64,000 nucleotides of DNA from Endomicrobiales bacterium (lineage in GTDB: Bacteria > Elusimicrobiota > Endomicrobiia > Endomicrobiales > JAFGGC01), in the NCBI GenBank assembly GCA_016930715.1, contig JAFGGC010000026.1:1-64000 (forward strand). The letters are read 5' to 3'. The notes under the pieces were generated by a model. The model saw only the letters and a program-made list of their open reading frames with translations. It was not told the origin of the DNA and ran no database searches. Positions within the stretch are counted from its first letter, which is position 1; each line of letters starts with the position of its first letter. A program made the translations under genes and the position numbers. This document shows, piece by piece, positions 31,493 through 40,945 of this stretch.

Positions 31493-32681
31493 TAGAGTTT
31501 TTCCCCGGTGACGCCGGTTTGATAAAAAACAGAAGCCGTGAAAACGCCTTGAGAAGATAGGTTAGGCCGGGCCCGGCGTCCGAAAAGCTGATTATCCCGT
31601 CCCTGACCCTGAAATCAAAGAGGTCAATCAAGAAGCCGAAGAAGTACCTGAAAAAACGCTTTCCGTTCAAAACGGAAGCGGCTGCGGCCTGGACGTCGTT
31701 GAAAAGGAACCTGAGCTTCACGTTTTCCTTGAATTTCAGTACTGGTTCAATTTTCTCGCCGGCCGCTAGCTTGTACCACAGGTACGGAAAATCTATTCCG
31801 GAAAACACGGCGAGAGGCGCTGAACCCCATATCCTCGGGTTTATCTCCATGAATTTCGGGTCGTTGTCGCGGGAGTCGTACTTGAATTCCGCCATTGCAA
31901 TGCCGTACCAGTTGAGCTTTTTGAGAAGCTTTGTTCCGTACTCTATGAGTTTTTCGTCCCGGAGGCTCCTGCAGAACGTGCTGGGTCCGCCGTCAAGAGG
32001 GTATTCCCTGACCCTCCTGTGAGTGAAAAGGACTTTCGGTTCGCCGTCGGAACCGAACATCGTGAAAAAGCCGCATCCGTCTCCTTCGAGGAATTCCTGA
32101 ACGATCGGACGGGACTGGAGCGAATGGAGGTATTTGTATTTAATTAAGAATTCCTTTTTTGAGCGGGCTATGGCGTGTCTCTGGCCCGGCGCGAGTTCGA
32201 GCTCGTCCCTGACCTTTATGAATACGGGATAAGGCAACCCTTCAGACAATTTTTCAATGTCGTTTTCATTCGATATGTTGTAGGTACTGGGGCAGGGAAT
32301 GCCCGCTTCGGCGGCCGCCCTGAGGGCCGAGCCGGTATCGTTGGCCCTCATTAGGGTGTTGTAATCCGCGACGGCGACGCGGGTCAATTTCCTGAAAGCC
32401 TCGAGGTTCTTTGAAACGGTTTTCAGCGAGAACATCGTTATAGGGAATATCGCGTCGTGTTCGCTTGCGAGCTCCAGCAATTTTTGAAGGTAAGCGTCAG
32501 GATCTTTTACCGGATCCGGGACCAGCACCCGTCTTTTTGGGTATTTTGAAGCGAAACCGAGGTTCGAGTACTGGTCGATACGGGATTCGGTTGCCGTTAT
32601 GTCCATCCCCCTGGCGCCGAGGGAGCGGATAACATACAAGGACGTGCGTTGGGCGGCGTCAGTAATAAGTACTCTCGGCAT
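31485..32681 (-). CDS. ATP-grasp family carboxylate-amine ligase
   Basis: 398 aa. N-terminal Rossmann-like VLITDAAQRTSLYVIRSLG, central ATP-grasp fold with YPVFIKVRDELELAPG (ATP lysine), PIVQEFLEGDGCG and a C-terminal metal loop KFMEINPRIWGSAPLAV (E and N coordinate Mg). Such enzymes link a carboxylate to an amine through an acyl phosphate and occur in polysaccharide clusters where they attach amino acids to uronic or amino sugars. Substrate unknown. Confidence 0.88.
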   Translation of the reverse strand: MPRVLITDAAQRTSLYVIRSLGARGMDITATESRIDQYSNLGFASKYPKRRVLVPDPVKDPDAYLQKLLELASEHDAIFPITMFSLKTVSKNLEAFRKLTRVAVADYNTLMRANDTGSALRAAAEAGIPCPSTYNISNENDIEKLSEGLPYPVFIKVRDELELAPGQRHAIARSKKEFLIKYKYLHSLQSRPIVQEFLEGDGCGFFTMFGSDGEPKVLFTHRRVREYPLDGGPSTFCRSLRDEKLIEYGTKLLKKLNWYGIAMAEFKYDSRDNDPKFMEINPRIWGSAPLAVFSGIDFPYLWYKLAAGEKIEPVLKFKENVKLRFLFNDVQAAAASVLNGKRFFRYFFGFLIDLFDFRVRDGIISFSDAGPGLTYLLKAFSRLLFFIKPASPGKNSNG

Positions 32682-32683
32682 TA

Positions 32684-33790
32684 TCAGTCTCCCAGAATCG
32701 CCTTGCGAAGGCTGTCGTAGAGCCGGTCGCGGGTATAAAGCATGGACCTTTGAAGCCCGCGCTTGATAAGGTCGTTTCTTTGGGTTTCGTTTTCAATAAC
32801 CGTTTGGATTTTTTCGGCTATATCGTTCGGGTTTTTCGGATCGAAGTAAAGGCAGGCATCGCCGAGTACTTCCGGCATGCAGGACGCGTTAGAGCTTGCC
32901 ACGGGGCATCCGCAGGCCATAGCTTCGAGCGGAGGTATGCCGAAACCTTCGTACAATGACGGGAACGCGAACAGCGACGCGGCCGAGAACAGCCCCGGCA
33001 GGTCTGCGTTGTCAACGTAACCCAGCAACTTGACCGTGCCGCGTATTTCGCCGGGAAGGTCAATTTCTTCCGTTCCAGCCAGCACGAGCCCGTATTCGGA
33101 CCTCATTTTCTCCGGAAGGAGCGAATATGCCCTTAGAAGCGCGTTAAGGTTCTTGTGCGGCAAGGAATTCCCGACGTAAAGTACGAACCCCTTTGTTCTT
33201 ATCCCGTGTTTTTGACGGATAGTTGAGATGCCGGATTCCGTTGTCCTGCCAAACCCGTGAGGAATGCAGGGATAGACCACCGAAATCCTTTTCTCTTCCA
33301 CCTTGAAGGCCTCGATTATGTCTTTCTTGCTGTTTTCCGACACAGTGACAATTGCGTCGGAAGCCGATATGTAGGCGTCCATCAGGAAACCCCTGTAAAC
33401 GAGGGATTTGAAACTGTTCTTCATCGGTTCCACTTTCAGGGGTATCAGGTCGTGTATTGAAATTACCTTCCTCATCGAGCCTGCCACAGGGATCTTGGGA
33501 TACGGAGAAAAAAGTATGTCTATCCCGCTTTTTAACGACATATGGAGGAGCGACATCTGGTCGAAAAAGACACGCGGGCCTTCTCCTGTTTTAATGAGTT
33601 CGCAATCGAGCCCTTTCGGAAGGATGGTGTCGTTGTTACCGAAAAGGAGCAGGTCAAGACCGCCGCCGGAGGCCGACCTCTGCTGGTTTTCGAGCAGGAA
33701 ATTGAGAAGAACGCTGCCGATCCCGGTTGACTTGCCCGAGAATTGACGCGCGTCTATGCCGACCCTTGGTTTGCTAGGTTTTTGTCGCAT
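32684..33790 (-). CDS. Glycosyltransferase family 4 protein
   Basis: 368 aa. [19 protein letters not shown] at the N-terminus and [10 protein letters not shown], then [32 protein letters not shown] and [20 protein letters not shown] (EX7E), the pattern of WbaZ/MtfB-like mannosyl or rhamnosyl transferases. The N-terminal GIG loop and PHKNL donor motif are shared with the GT at 38997, so the two may be paralogues with different linkages. Overlaps the bifunctional gene upstream by 17 nt. Confidence 0.92.
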   Translation of the reverse strand: MRQKPSKPRVGIDARQFSGKSTGIGSVLLNFLLENQQRSASGGGLDLLLFGNNDTILPKGLDCELIKTGEGPRVFFDQMSLLHMSLKSGIDILFSPYPKIPVAGSMRKVISIHDLIPLKVEPMKNSFKSLVYRGFLMDAYISASDAIVTVSENSKKDIIEAFKVEEKRISVVYPCIPHGFGRTTESGISTIRQKHGIRTKGFVLYVGNSLPHKNLNALLRAYSLLPEKMRSEYGLVLAGTEEIDLPGEIRGTVKLLGYVDNADLPGLFSAASLFAFPSLYEGFGIPPLEAMACGCPVASSNASCMPEVLGDACLYFDPKNPNDIAEKIQTVIENETQRNDLIKRGLQRSMLYTRDRLYDSLRKAILGD

Positions 33791-35651
33791 ATATTTTTAT
33801 GGCGCTCGTTATGTTGACCCTGAACAGGGCGTAAAAAACGCCCGCTAAAGCGTCGAGAAACACCTTGCCCGCGGAAACCTGACCGTAGTCGGGGACCGCT
33901 TTGATTACTTTAAACCCTGATTTCTCGAGCGCGAATCTGAGGGATTTTTCGCAGTAATAAAAAAGGTGCAGTTCCCTGTCTTTCGGGTCGAACAGGTGGG
34001 GAGCCCTGCCCTTGATGATCCTGTAAGCTGCGTTGTAGACATAGCTGTTAAGGTTGGGCACCGCGACGACGAAAGTACCCCCTTTTTTGAGGATTCTTGA
34101 GATTTCGGAGATAGTAGGCATCGGGTCGTGCAGGTGCTCAAGGACGTGCCACAGCGTGACCACGTCGAACTCGCCGCTCCCGTAATTCGCGTCCTGAAGC
34201 CTGCCGCAAAAAATATCGATCCCGTGGTGATTTTTCGCCACGTCGCACGCGGCAGAAGAAATCTCGGTTCCGCTGACGTCGAATCCCTCGTTCCTGGCCA
34301 GTTGGAGGAAATGGCCGGTTCCCGCTCCTATGTCGAGCAGTCTGCCGGGGTTTATGGTTCCTTTTAGTTCGTTCAGGCGTTTCTTCCATAACGCGTGCCT
34401 TGTCGAGAGCTGTTCCGCTTCCCATTCCTTGTAATAGTCCTGGTCGTAATGCGCGCCAGCGTTTATGTCCGGCAACGGGTTCACGAACGAAACGGAACAG
34501 TGCCTGCAACGAAGTATTTCGTAAGGAAGCGATGCGCCTTTCTCAGCGACAAATGAAGTGTTGGAGCAAACGGGGCAGTTTTCGCGCAAAAAAGGTCCAT
34601 ATATTTTTTCGACTTTTTCGGCCGTTTTTTCCGCCGAAAAACGTTTTTCAGCGTCTTTCCTGGCTTCGGCGGCGAGTTTTTCGGCAAGCCCCTGGTTGTC
34701 AAGAATCCTGAGGCACGCGTCCGCGATCGCCTCGGGATCGGCCGGTTTGACCGAGAGCCCATTTTTTTCGTTGATAATTATGTCATCCTGCCCGCCTCCG
34801 GATGCAACCACCACGGGCTTGGCGCTGGCCATTGCCTCAATTATGGTTCTTCCGAACGGCTCTCCTTCGGAAGTCGGGTGTACTACAATATCCGTCGATG
34901 CGAGAAGTGTCTCAGGATCCTTCCTGAAACCCAGCAGCATGAAACGGTTCTCAAGGGCGAGGTCCCTTATCTGTTTCTCAAGCTTCATTTTTTGTTCATC
35001 GGTCCCGGGGCCTGCTATGTAGAAGTACAGGTCCTTTCCGGTGCGCTCCAGCATTTTCCCGGCGGCGGCGACGAAATACCTGTGGCCTTTCCACGGGTCG
35101 AGCCGTCCTATGGCGCCTATTAGCCTGGCGTTTTCGGGTATTCCGAGTTCGGTCCGTATCCTGGTGCCGTCAGTATTGGGTGAGAAGAGCTCGGTATCGG
35201 TCCCGTTGTGTACTACTATTGTTTTGTCGCTTCTTTTAAATTTGTTCTTCACGGCTTCCGATATGGCCACGACCCTGCCTGCCAGCGCGTATATGGCGTT
35301 GTCCTTGAAAAACACGGGTTTCAAGACGCGGACATGCCAGATGAAAGGTATTTTAAGTATTTTAGCCGCAAGGGCTCCCCTGAAAGCGTAATATGTGGTG
35401 GACGAATTACAGTGTATGATCTCGGGGGCGAATTCCTTTATTTTCCTGAAAAGTTCTTCCGGCTCCGCCACTGCGGACGTTATGCCGTTTTGCCGCAGCG
35501 TGCCGAGATACGAACATTCATTCGAGACGAACACGCGGGGTTCGAACCGGGAGCGGTCAAGGTTCTTGAGCAGAAGAAGAAGGCTCATCTGCCCGCCACC
35601 GGGAGGATCAAGAGGTGTGTCAAGATAGAGTATCTTAAATTTTCTTTGCAT
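33774..35651 (-). CDS. Fused glycosyltransferase 4 / SAM methyltransferase
   Basis: 625 aa, two enzymes in one chain. Residues 1 to about 355 are a GT4 transferase (DPPGGGQMSLLLLLKNL, HCNSSTTYYAFRGALAA, IGRLDPWKGHRYFVAAA, HPTSEGEPFGRTIIEAMAS). A zinc-ribbon-like segment with CPVC and CRHC follows at about 360-392, then a methyltransferase with LLDIGAGTGHFLQLA (SAM loop), VVTLWHVLEHLHDP and ILKKGGTFVVAVPN. The CxxC-MT arrangement is the same as in the free-standing methyltransferase immediately upstream. The fusion suggests that transfer and methylation of the same residue, possibly chain capping, are coupled. No frameshift sign is seen at the join. Confidence 0.9.
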   Translation of the reverse strand: MQRKFKILYLDTPLDPPGGGQMSLLLLLKNLDRSRFEPRVFVSNECSYLGTLRQNGITSAVAEPEELFRKIKEFAPEIIHCNSSTTYYAFRGALAAKILKIPFIWHVRVLKPVFFKDNAIYALAGRVVAISEAVKNKFKRSDKTIVVHNGTDTELFSPNTDGTRIRTELGIPENARLIGAIGRLDPWKGHRYFVAAAGKMLERTGKDLYFYIAGPGTDEQKMKLEKQIRDLALENRFMLLGFRKDPETLLASTDIVVHPTSEGEPFGRTIIEAMASAKPVVVASGGGQDDIIINEKNGLSVKPADPEAIADACLRILDNQGLAEKLAAEARKDAEKRFSAEKTAEKVEKIYGPFLRENCPVCSNTSFVAEKGASLPYEILRCRHCSVSFVNPLPDINAGAHYDQDYYKEWEAEQLSTRHALWKKRLNELKGTINPGRLLDIGAGTGHFLQLARNEGFDVSGTEISSAACDVAKNHHGIDIFCGRLQDANYGSGEFDVVTLWHVLEHLHDPMPTISEISRILKKGGTFVVAVPNLNSYVYNAAYRIIKGRAPHLFDPKDRELHLFYYCEKSLRFALEKSGFKVIKAVPDYGQVSAGKVFLDALAGVFYALFRVNITSAIKIYATKT

Positions 35652-36516
35652 ATACCTTGATGCGGTTTTGCATTCCTATCAATATTGAAACGAAATAAAG
35701 CGTTCCGTAAACGATACCCCAGAAAAATCTTTGCAGCGGGTTCCTCTTTCTGAACGTTTCATTCATAAAAAAACGAAACGGCATCATTGTTTTTTCGAAT
35801 CTTAACGGTTCCCATCGATATGCCTTAAGGAACCTGTCGAGTGCTTTCTGTGAAAATCCAAGACGATGCCCCCCTGGATGTTCGTGGAAAATGCCTTTCA
35901 CGAATTTTTTGAGTTTTCCCCGGCTTAAGCGGTAGGTCATATAAGAAAGTTTTCTGAATAAACTGCCTTCGAACGGGACTTCTATCGTCAGCAATGAGCC
36001 CGGTTTTGCGAGTTTCGTTACCTTTTCAAGGGATTGCGCCGGATATTGCAGGTGTTCAAGTATGTCGAACATCGTGATGACGTCAAATGAACCTGCCGGA
36101 AGCTCAAGGCCGCTGAGCAGCGAGTGGACAATGTTGAGGTTTTCACGGTTTTTGGCTATTGCGGCGACGTCTCCTACCGCTTCCACGCCGGTTGCCCGGA
36201 AACCCTTTTTGCCGGCTTCCGAGATCAGATAACCGTAACTGCAGCCCAAGTCCAGCCAATTACCCGAATCTCTTCCCGAGATTTCAATGATGTTTTCTAT
36301 TTCTCTTTTCCAAATTTGCCGGAGGTAATTATCCTGCTTTTCGAAAAAATCCTTTCCCCAGTAGTAACCGCTGTTTTCGATGAGCTTTTCTTCGTACAGG
36401 TTTTCCACCCACCTGAAATCGCAATCACGGCAGTAACGGACGGTATACGTGCCAAGGATGAAATCCGGTTTGCCTTCCTTAGAGCAAATCGGGCACGAAA
36501 TCATTTTGTTCTGCAT
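35635..36516 (-). CDS. SAM methyltransferase with N-terminal zinc ribbon
   Basis: 293 aa. N-terminal CPIC and CRDC knuckles (residues about 9-35) form a zinc ribbon, then WLDLGCSYGYLISEAGKKGF (SAM loop), VITMFDILEHLQYP and LLTIEVPFEG. This is the class seen in sugar C- or O-methyltransferases of surface polysaccharide clusters. It overlaps the fused gene by 17 nt and shares its zinc ribbon-MT architecture, so one probably arose from the other. Confidence 0.88.
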   Translation of the reverse strand: MQNKMISCPICSKEGKPDFILGTYTVRYCRDCDFRWVENLYEEKLIENSGYYWGKDFFEKQDNYLRQIWKREIENIIEISGRDSGNWLDLGCSYGYLISEAGKKGFRATGVEAVGDVAAIAKNRENLNIVHSLLSGLELPAGSFDVITMFDILEHLQYPAQSLEKVTKLAKPGSLLTIEVPFEGSLFRKLSYMTYRLSRGKLKKFVKGIFHEHPGGHRLGFSQKALDRFLKAYRWEPLRFEKTMMPFRFFMNETFRKRNPLQRFFWGIVYGTLYFVSILIGMQNRIKVYAKKI

Positions 36517-36529
36517 GTGGCTCCCCGTG

Positions 36530-37597
36530 TTAAGTTCCGTTCCGGGAAAGATAATCAGAAAGCGTTCCTGCCACCTTTTCCGGAAGGAAATTATGGATAT
36601 AAAGACTGTGCCCGTTTTCGGCTATTTCCGCCGAGACAACGGGGTTGTCCTTGAGAAAAACGATCTTTTCGGCTATGGACTTAGAATCGGCAGCTCTGGA
36701 GAAAAGCACGTTCTTTTTATCAGTGAAAATCTCCTTCATTGCGGCGGTCTCGGAGGTAACGAGGGGCTTTTTCATCGCTATCGCCTGGTACGCCTTGTGA
36801 GGCACGACTCTTTGCGTTTTGGGCGTGTCGCCGAATATGCCAAGGCACGCGTCAGCAAGGCCAATCTCCCTTACAAGGTCGGTTTCATTCGTAAAACTTA
36901 TGAAAGAAACGTTCTTGAGGTCAAGCTCCCTGGCGAGCTCTATAATTCGGGCGTATGTCTGACCGGAACCGATGAGGTTGAAATGAATGTCAGACCTCGC
37001 TCTCAATATTTCGGCGGCCCCTATTATGTATTCCACACCGTGCAGCGGTATGAATGTCCCCCAGTATAGCGCAGTGAATCTGTCGTTATCAGGCTTTGCT
37101 TTTGAGGGGCTGAATATATCATTGTCTGCGCCGGCGCGTACCAGCATAAATTTACCATCCGGAATCTTGAACAGTTCCCTGAAATATTCTATATGCGCCT
37201 CAGTGTCGAGAAGGACGGCGTCGGGCAGCGCGCATCCGATTTTTTCAGAGACATAAAGCTTCAGGGCCTTCATGCTTTTCTGCCGCACGGTTTTCCTGTC
37301 ATAAACGAAAGAATCATACAACGAAAAAAACGCGTCCAATATCAAACGCTTCTTCCATAGTTTTGCCAGAAGCCAAGCCAGCGGGACGTTCGCAAATCCG
37401 GCCTCGCCCACGATGATCGCGTTGAAGTCCTTTTTTATGCCAAGCCAGCCGGCAAGAAGCTTAATTGATGTTCTAAAAAAGCCGGTGTAATCGCGCTTTA
37501 GTTCGGAAACCTCGTGCCCAAGCCTTGAAAGGCCCTTTCTGATTATCCTGTTTCTGAGGTAATTGCCGTCATACGTTCCGAAATATAGTATTTTCAT
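36530..37597 (-). CDS. Glycosyltransferase (GT-B fold, GT4-like)
   Basis: 355 aa. Begins MKILYFGTYDGNYLRNRIIR, a start seen in many EPS glycosyltransferases. The donor half contains ALYWGTFIPLHGVEYIIGAA and SGQTYARIIELARELD. The EX7E motif is atypical: the corresponding region reads VVPHKAYQAIAMKKPLVTSE, with alanine/lysine at acidic positions, as in the Glyco_trans_1-type subfamily. Donor unknown. Overlaps the methyltransferase upstream by 4 nt. Confidence 0.85.
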   Translation of the reverse strand: MKILYFGTYDGNYLRNRIIRKGLSRLGHEVSELKRDYTGFFRTSIKLLAGWLGIKKDFNAIIVGEAGFANVPLAWLLAKLWKKRLILDAFFSLYDSFVYDRKTVRQKSMKALKLYVSEKIGCALPDAVLLDTEAHIEYFRELFKIPDGKFMLVRAGADNDIFSPSKAKPDNDRFTALYWGTFIPLHGVEYIIGAAEILRARSDIHFNLIGSGQTYARIIELARELDLKNVSFISFTNETDLVREIGLADACLGIFGDTPKTQRVVPHKAYQAIAMKKPLVTSETAAMKEIFTDKKNVLFSRAADSKSIAEKIVFLKDNPVVSAEIAENGHSLYIHNFLPEKVAGTLSDYLSRNGT

Positions 37598-38307
37598 TTG
37601 GCCGCTTTCATTGGTTTTTTGGCGATAAGAACGAAATATCTCGGCTCAAGATTCCTGACGGGCTTTACTGACGGGTCGGTTTTCTCGTCGGGCTTGAAGA
37701 CCTTGTTGTACAGGTACCTGATGTACTTGTTGCGTATTAGCGGTCTTTGCCGCTGGCCGTAGTAGCTGCCGGGGTCCACCTCAAAACCGGCATTCGTGAG
37801 CTCCCGCGAAAGCTCTTCGCAGGTGAATTCGCGCAGGTGATGACGGTTATATGGCTTTCCTTCCAAAGATCTAAGGCCGGAAGAAGTAACCATCCTGTTC
37901 GGAGAGGATACAACCAGCAGGCCGCCCTGAACGGCGGATTCGAAAATACTATGTAGGGCTTTTTTATAGTCCGGGACGTGCTCGATGGTCTCAAAACTGA
38001 CTATTACATCGTACTTGTTTTCAGAGCCAATTGCGCAAATATCCCCCAAGGCAAAATTCACGCAGGGATGGCGGTATTTGTCCTTTGCGTATTCAATATT
38101 TGCGGGGTTTATGTCCATACCGTCCACACTGGAGGCGCCGTATTCGGCTATCATCTTTGACCCGTAGCCGGTGCCGCAGGCGATATCGAGTACTTTTTTC
38201 CCTTTCACGATATCGCGCACGAAACTGTAACGGCTAAGATGATCCTCTTCTATCCGCTTAGGGGTTTTCCCAAGCAAGAAATACTCGCCCGTGAATTCAA
38301 TGTCCAT
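37594..38307 (-). CDS. Class I SAM-dependent methyltransferase
   Basis: 237 aa. DIACGTGYGSKMIAEYG is the SAM loop, followed by VDGMDINPANIEYAKDKY, DVIVSFETIEHV and GGLLVVSSPNR; Methyltransf_11/23 type. No extra domain. Starts immediately after the next methyltransferase upstream (adjacent bases), and its 3' end overlaps the glycosyltransferase gene by ATGA. Together these suggest sequential addition of methyl groups to the glycan. Confidence 0.88.
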   Translation of the reverse strand: MDIEFTGEYFLLGKTPKRIEEDHLSRYSFVRDIVKGKKVLDIACGTGYGSKMIAEYGASSVDGMDINPANIEYAKDKYRHPCVNFALGDICAIGSENKYDVIVSFETIEHVPDYKKALHSIFESAVQGGLLVVSSPNRMVTSSGLRSLEGKPYNRHHLREFTCEELSRELTNAGFEVDPGSYYGQRQRPLIRNKYIRYLYNKVFKPDEKTDPSVKPVRNLEPRYFVLIAKKPMKAAK

Positions 38308-39018
38308 TTATGGTTGCTCCTTGGAGTTCTTGAGAACCGCAACGATTGAAGAAGCGAAAAGTCCGGGCATAAGTTCAGAAAGGATGGGTATGCCGTCGGC
38401 TACTTCTATTGATACTATTTCGTAGCCAATGTTTTTGGCCCAGTCGCGAAAATCCCTGAGGGTCCAAAATCTAACGTGCTCGGAAGGATGCCAGTTCCAC
38501 TGTACCGGAAACCTTCCAAGAAGAAAAAGACGCAGCCTGTAGGGAAGGTAACCGGTGTTCGGAAAAGACAGAAGAACCGCTTTGTTGAACCTGTTCTTTA
38601 TTGATGAGAGAATATTCTCCGGAAGGGTGATGTGCTCGATAACCTCGGATAGGATTATAAAATCGTAATTCCTTGAAAGGCAGAAATCCGGTTTAGTCAG
38701 GTCAGCAGTCTGGCAGTGTATGCCTTTCTTCTCAGCTTTTTGAACTGCGTTTTCAGATATGTCATAACCGTCATAGACCAACAGTTTTTTTGCCCCCGAA
38801 AGGTATTTCAGGAGCCTTCCGTCGCCGCATCCAAGATCAGCGACGGAGGAGCCATCCTGCAGGTAACTGGCAAAAATGCCGTAACGCTTGGGAATACCGT
38901 CGTCAAGCCGAAGGTCCCAATAGCTTTCGTAAGTGATAGGAGGACTAACCATTTTAGGGGTATGAAAGATTTTTTTGAAGAACGATTTAATTATAATTAA
39001 TATTGTTTTAATAGACAT
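38308..39018 (-). CDS. Class I SAM-dependent methyltransferase
   Basis: 236 aa. SSVADLGCGDGRLLKYLSG (SAM loop), YDFIILSEVIEHITLPE and the SFPNTGYLPYRLRLFLLGRF segment with WHPSEHVRFWTLRDF, a pattern of methyltransferases that act on methionine-biosynthesis-like (MetW) or sugar substrates. GGAGG lies 7 nt before the ATG. It overlaps the glycosyltransferase gene upstream by 22 nt. Confidence 0.86.
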   Translation of the reverse strand: MSIKTILIIIKSFFKKIFHTPKMVSPPITYESYWDLRLDDGIPKRYGIFASYLQDGSSVADLGCGDGRLLKYLSGAKKLLVYDGYDISENAVQKAEKKGIHCQTADLTKPDFCLSRNYDFIILSEVIEHITLPENILSSIKNRFNKAVLLSFPNTGYLPYRLRLFLLGRFPVQWNWHPSEHVRFWTLRDFRDWAKNIGYEIVSIEVADGIPILSELMPGLFASSIVAVLKNSKEQP

Positions 39019-40145
39019 TTATAGACCTCCAATGTTTCTCTGGCGCATTTTTCCCATGAAAATTCTTTTGATTTCCTTAAGCTTTTGTCCGACATCGTGT
39101 TTCTGAGTGCTGTGTCATTCAGAACACGATTCATCGCTTCGGCAATCTGTTCCGTATTGTCTGGTTCAACTAGTATTCCGGCATCTCCGGCTACTTCAGG
39201 CAGAGAAGAAACGTTTGATGTAATTACAGGGAGACCGCAAGACATTGCCTCAAGAACAGGAAGTCCGAAACCTTCATATTTTGAAACATAGACAAATAAA
39301 TCTGCGGCATTATAAATAAATGGCAGTGAATCATCATCAATGTAACCAGTTACGATGATGTCTTTTTGCATAGAACAATTGGCGATATGGTCGAGTATAA
39401 ATTTCTTCTTTTTTCCAACTAGTACTAGTTTGTGAGGTACCTTATAATGTATTTTGAGATATTTAAAAGCCGATATTAATGTTTTTAGATTTTTATTAGC
39501 ACCCATTGTGCCAGTATAAAGAACAAACGGTTGTGGAACTCCGAGCGCAGTTAACACCGGACTATTAGACGGTTTTTGGGCATATTTTGTGAATTTTGCA
39601 TCAGCACCGCAGTAAGTCACAGTTATCTTTTCTTCCGGCACCTTAAGGATATCTATTATGTCCTTTTTGGAATTTTGTGAAATCGTTATTATATGTGAAG
39701 ATCTCTTTACCGCCTTTTCAATGGTTGATTTAAATAACGGTACCCTTTTAGGGTCCTGTTCGGGGTATTTATATAAAGTTAAGTCAAAGAGGGTAGTGAT
39801 AACTGGTATTTTACGGTCAAAGGAAGCTCTGTAGCCCAAGGAATGCACTAAATTTGTTTTCCCGCACAGGTTTTCGATTGGGATTAGCGAGGGCAATATT
39901 TCCCAAAAAAAGTCAAGAATGAACCAAGGGATGTTTATAGTACGAAATTCAGCGTTATTCATAGTCTTCCAGATATCATGTTTAGCTCTGAAAAGCTCCT
40001 TTTTTGCGCTTGTGGCAGTGAAAAAGAGAAGCAGATATTCGTTAACCCTGTCGATTGTAAGCAGGCTATTAATAAGCTGCCTTGTATATCTGGCTCCGCC
40101 TGTCTCAATGTTAAGGAGTTGCGATGCGTCAAGGGCGATTCTCAT
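38997..40145 (-). CDS. Glycosyltransferase family 4 protein
   Basis: 382 aa. MRIALDASQLLNIETGGARY, then VITTLFDLTLYKYPEQDP, TISQNSKKDIIDIL, VLYTGTMGANKNLKTLISAF and VYVSKYEGFGLPVLEAMSCG (EX7E). The same architecture as the GT at 32684, but the codons are clearly more AT-rich than those of the genes from 17 to 38 kb. A 67-nt AT-rich gap with no clear ribosome binding site separates it from the methyltransferase gene upstream. Confidence 0.92.
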   Translation of the reverse strand: MRIALDASQLLNIETGGARYTRQLINSLLTIDRVNEYLLLFFTATSAKKELFRAKHDIWKTMNNAEFRTINIPWFILDFFWEILPSLIPIENLCGKTNLVHSLGYRASFDRKIPVITTLFDLTLYKYPEQDPKRVPLFKSTIEKAVKRSSHIITISQNSKKDIIDILKVPEEKITVTYCGADAKFTKYAQKPSNSPVLTALGVPQPFVLYTGTMGANKNLKTLISAFKYLKIHYKVPHKLVLVGKKKKFILDHIANCSMQKDIIVTGYIDDDSLPFIYNAADLFVYVSKYEGFGLPVLEAMSCGLPVITSNVSSLPEVAGDAGILVEPDNTEQIAEAMNRVLNDTALRNTMSDKSLRKSKEFSWEKCARETLEVYKCLLKQY

Positions 40146-40212
40146 AAAAGTAAATTGTTTTTCTACGCAATAAAATCAGGCATTATTCGTAAATATGACA
40201 ATGTGATTATTT

Positions 40213-40944
40213 TTATTCTTTAACTGCAACAACCATAACAAGGCCATTCGGCCGGTTTCTTTCATCCAATCCAACCATATCAGCCTCGTCCTTCGTGCAT
40301 GGATACCAATTGTTGTTGGCTTTGCGGAAATATTCAATCTTTTCCAGACGAAAACCCTTCAGGATGAAGTTTAGGGATTCAGAATCATATACGCGATAAG
40401 ACTGATTTTCAAACTTCTTTCCATAATGAGTCGTTAAGAGAAGTTTACCTCCGGGCTTGAGCACGCGTCTAAATTCAATCATTGCCTGATAATCTGCGGA
40501 GTCTTTGGGATCACCATAAAATCCAAGACCAACGTGTTCGATAACAGATATGTTTATTACCCTATCAAAAAAATTGTCCTCAAAATCCATATGACATATA
40601 TCAGATTGAACGAAAGTGAAATTGGGATGCGTCAATTCATACTTGTTGAAATCCACTCCCCATACACGAAAACCCAACGAGGCAAGCTGAAGCCCGACCG
40701 GGTTCCAACAGCATCCGGCATCCAATATGTTTCCCTTATCCAGCTTTAAATTCATAAAAACAAAGGGATATTCTACTAGGCGGGGCGACATGTAGGGTTT
40801 GTAACGGAAGAGATGTCTGGAGAGCGCCATCGGAATATGATACATTAACCTCCTGCCGTAAGGGATAATCCTAAAAAACAAGCCGATAATCAAATTCTTA
40901 GGTTCGTAAAAATATTCTACTAAGGCAGCGATCTTTGGGCGCAT
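40213..40944 (-). CDS. Class I SAM-dependent methyltransferase
   Basis: 243 aa. ILDAGCCWNPVGLQLASLGF (SAM loop variant with CC), VWGVDFNKYELTHPN, VINISVIEHVGLGFYGDP and LKPGGKLLLTTHYGKKF. The N-terminal about 65 residues are hydrophobic/basic and may be a membrane-association segment. GGAGG for this gene is inside the last codons of the flippase, so the two are translationally coupled. Base composition is AT-rich like its neighbours. Confidence 0.85.
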   Translation of the reverse strand: MRPKIAALVEYFYEPKNLIIGLFFRIIPYGRRLMYHIPMALSRHLFRYKPYMSPRLVEYPFVFMNLKLDKGNILDAGCCWNPVGLQLASLGFRVWGVDFNKYELTHPNFTFVQSDICHMDFEDNFFDRVINISVIEHVGLGFYGDPKDSADYQAMIEFRRVLKPGGKLLLTTHYGKKFENQSYRVYDSESLNFILKGFRLEKIEYFRKANNNWYPCTKDEADMVGLDERNRPNGLVMVVAVKE

Positions 40945-40945
40945 G

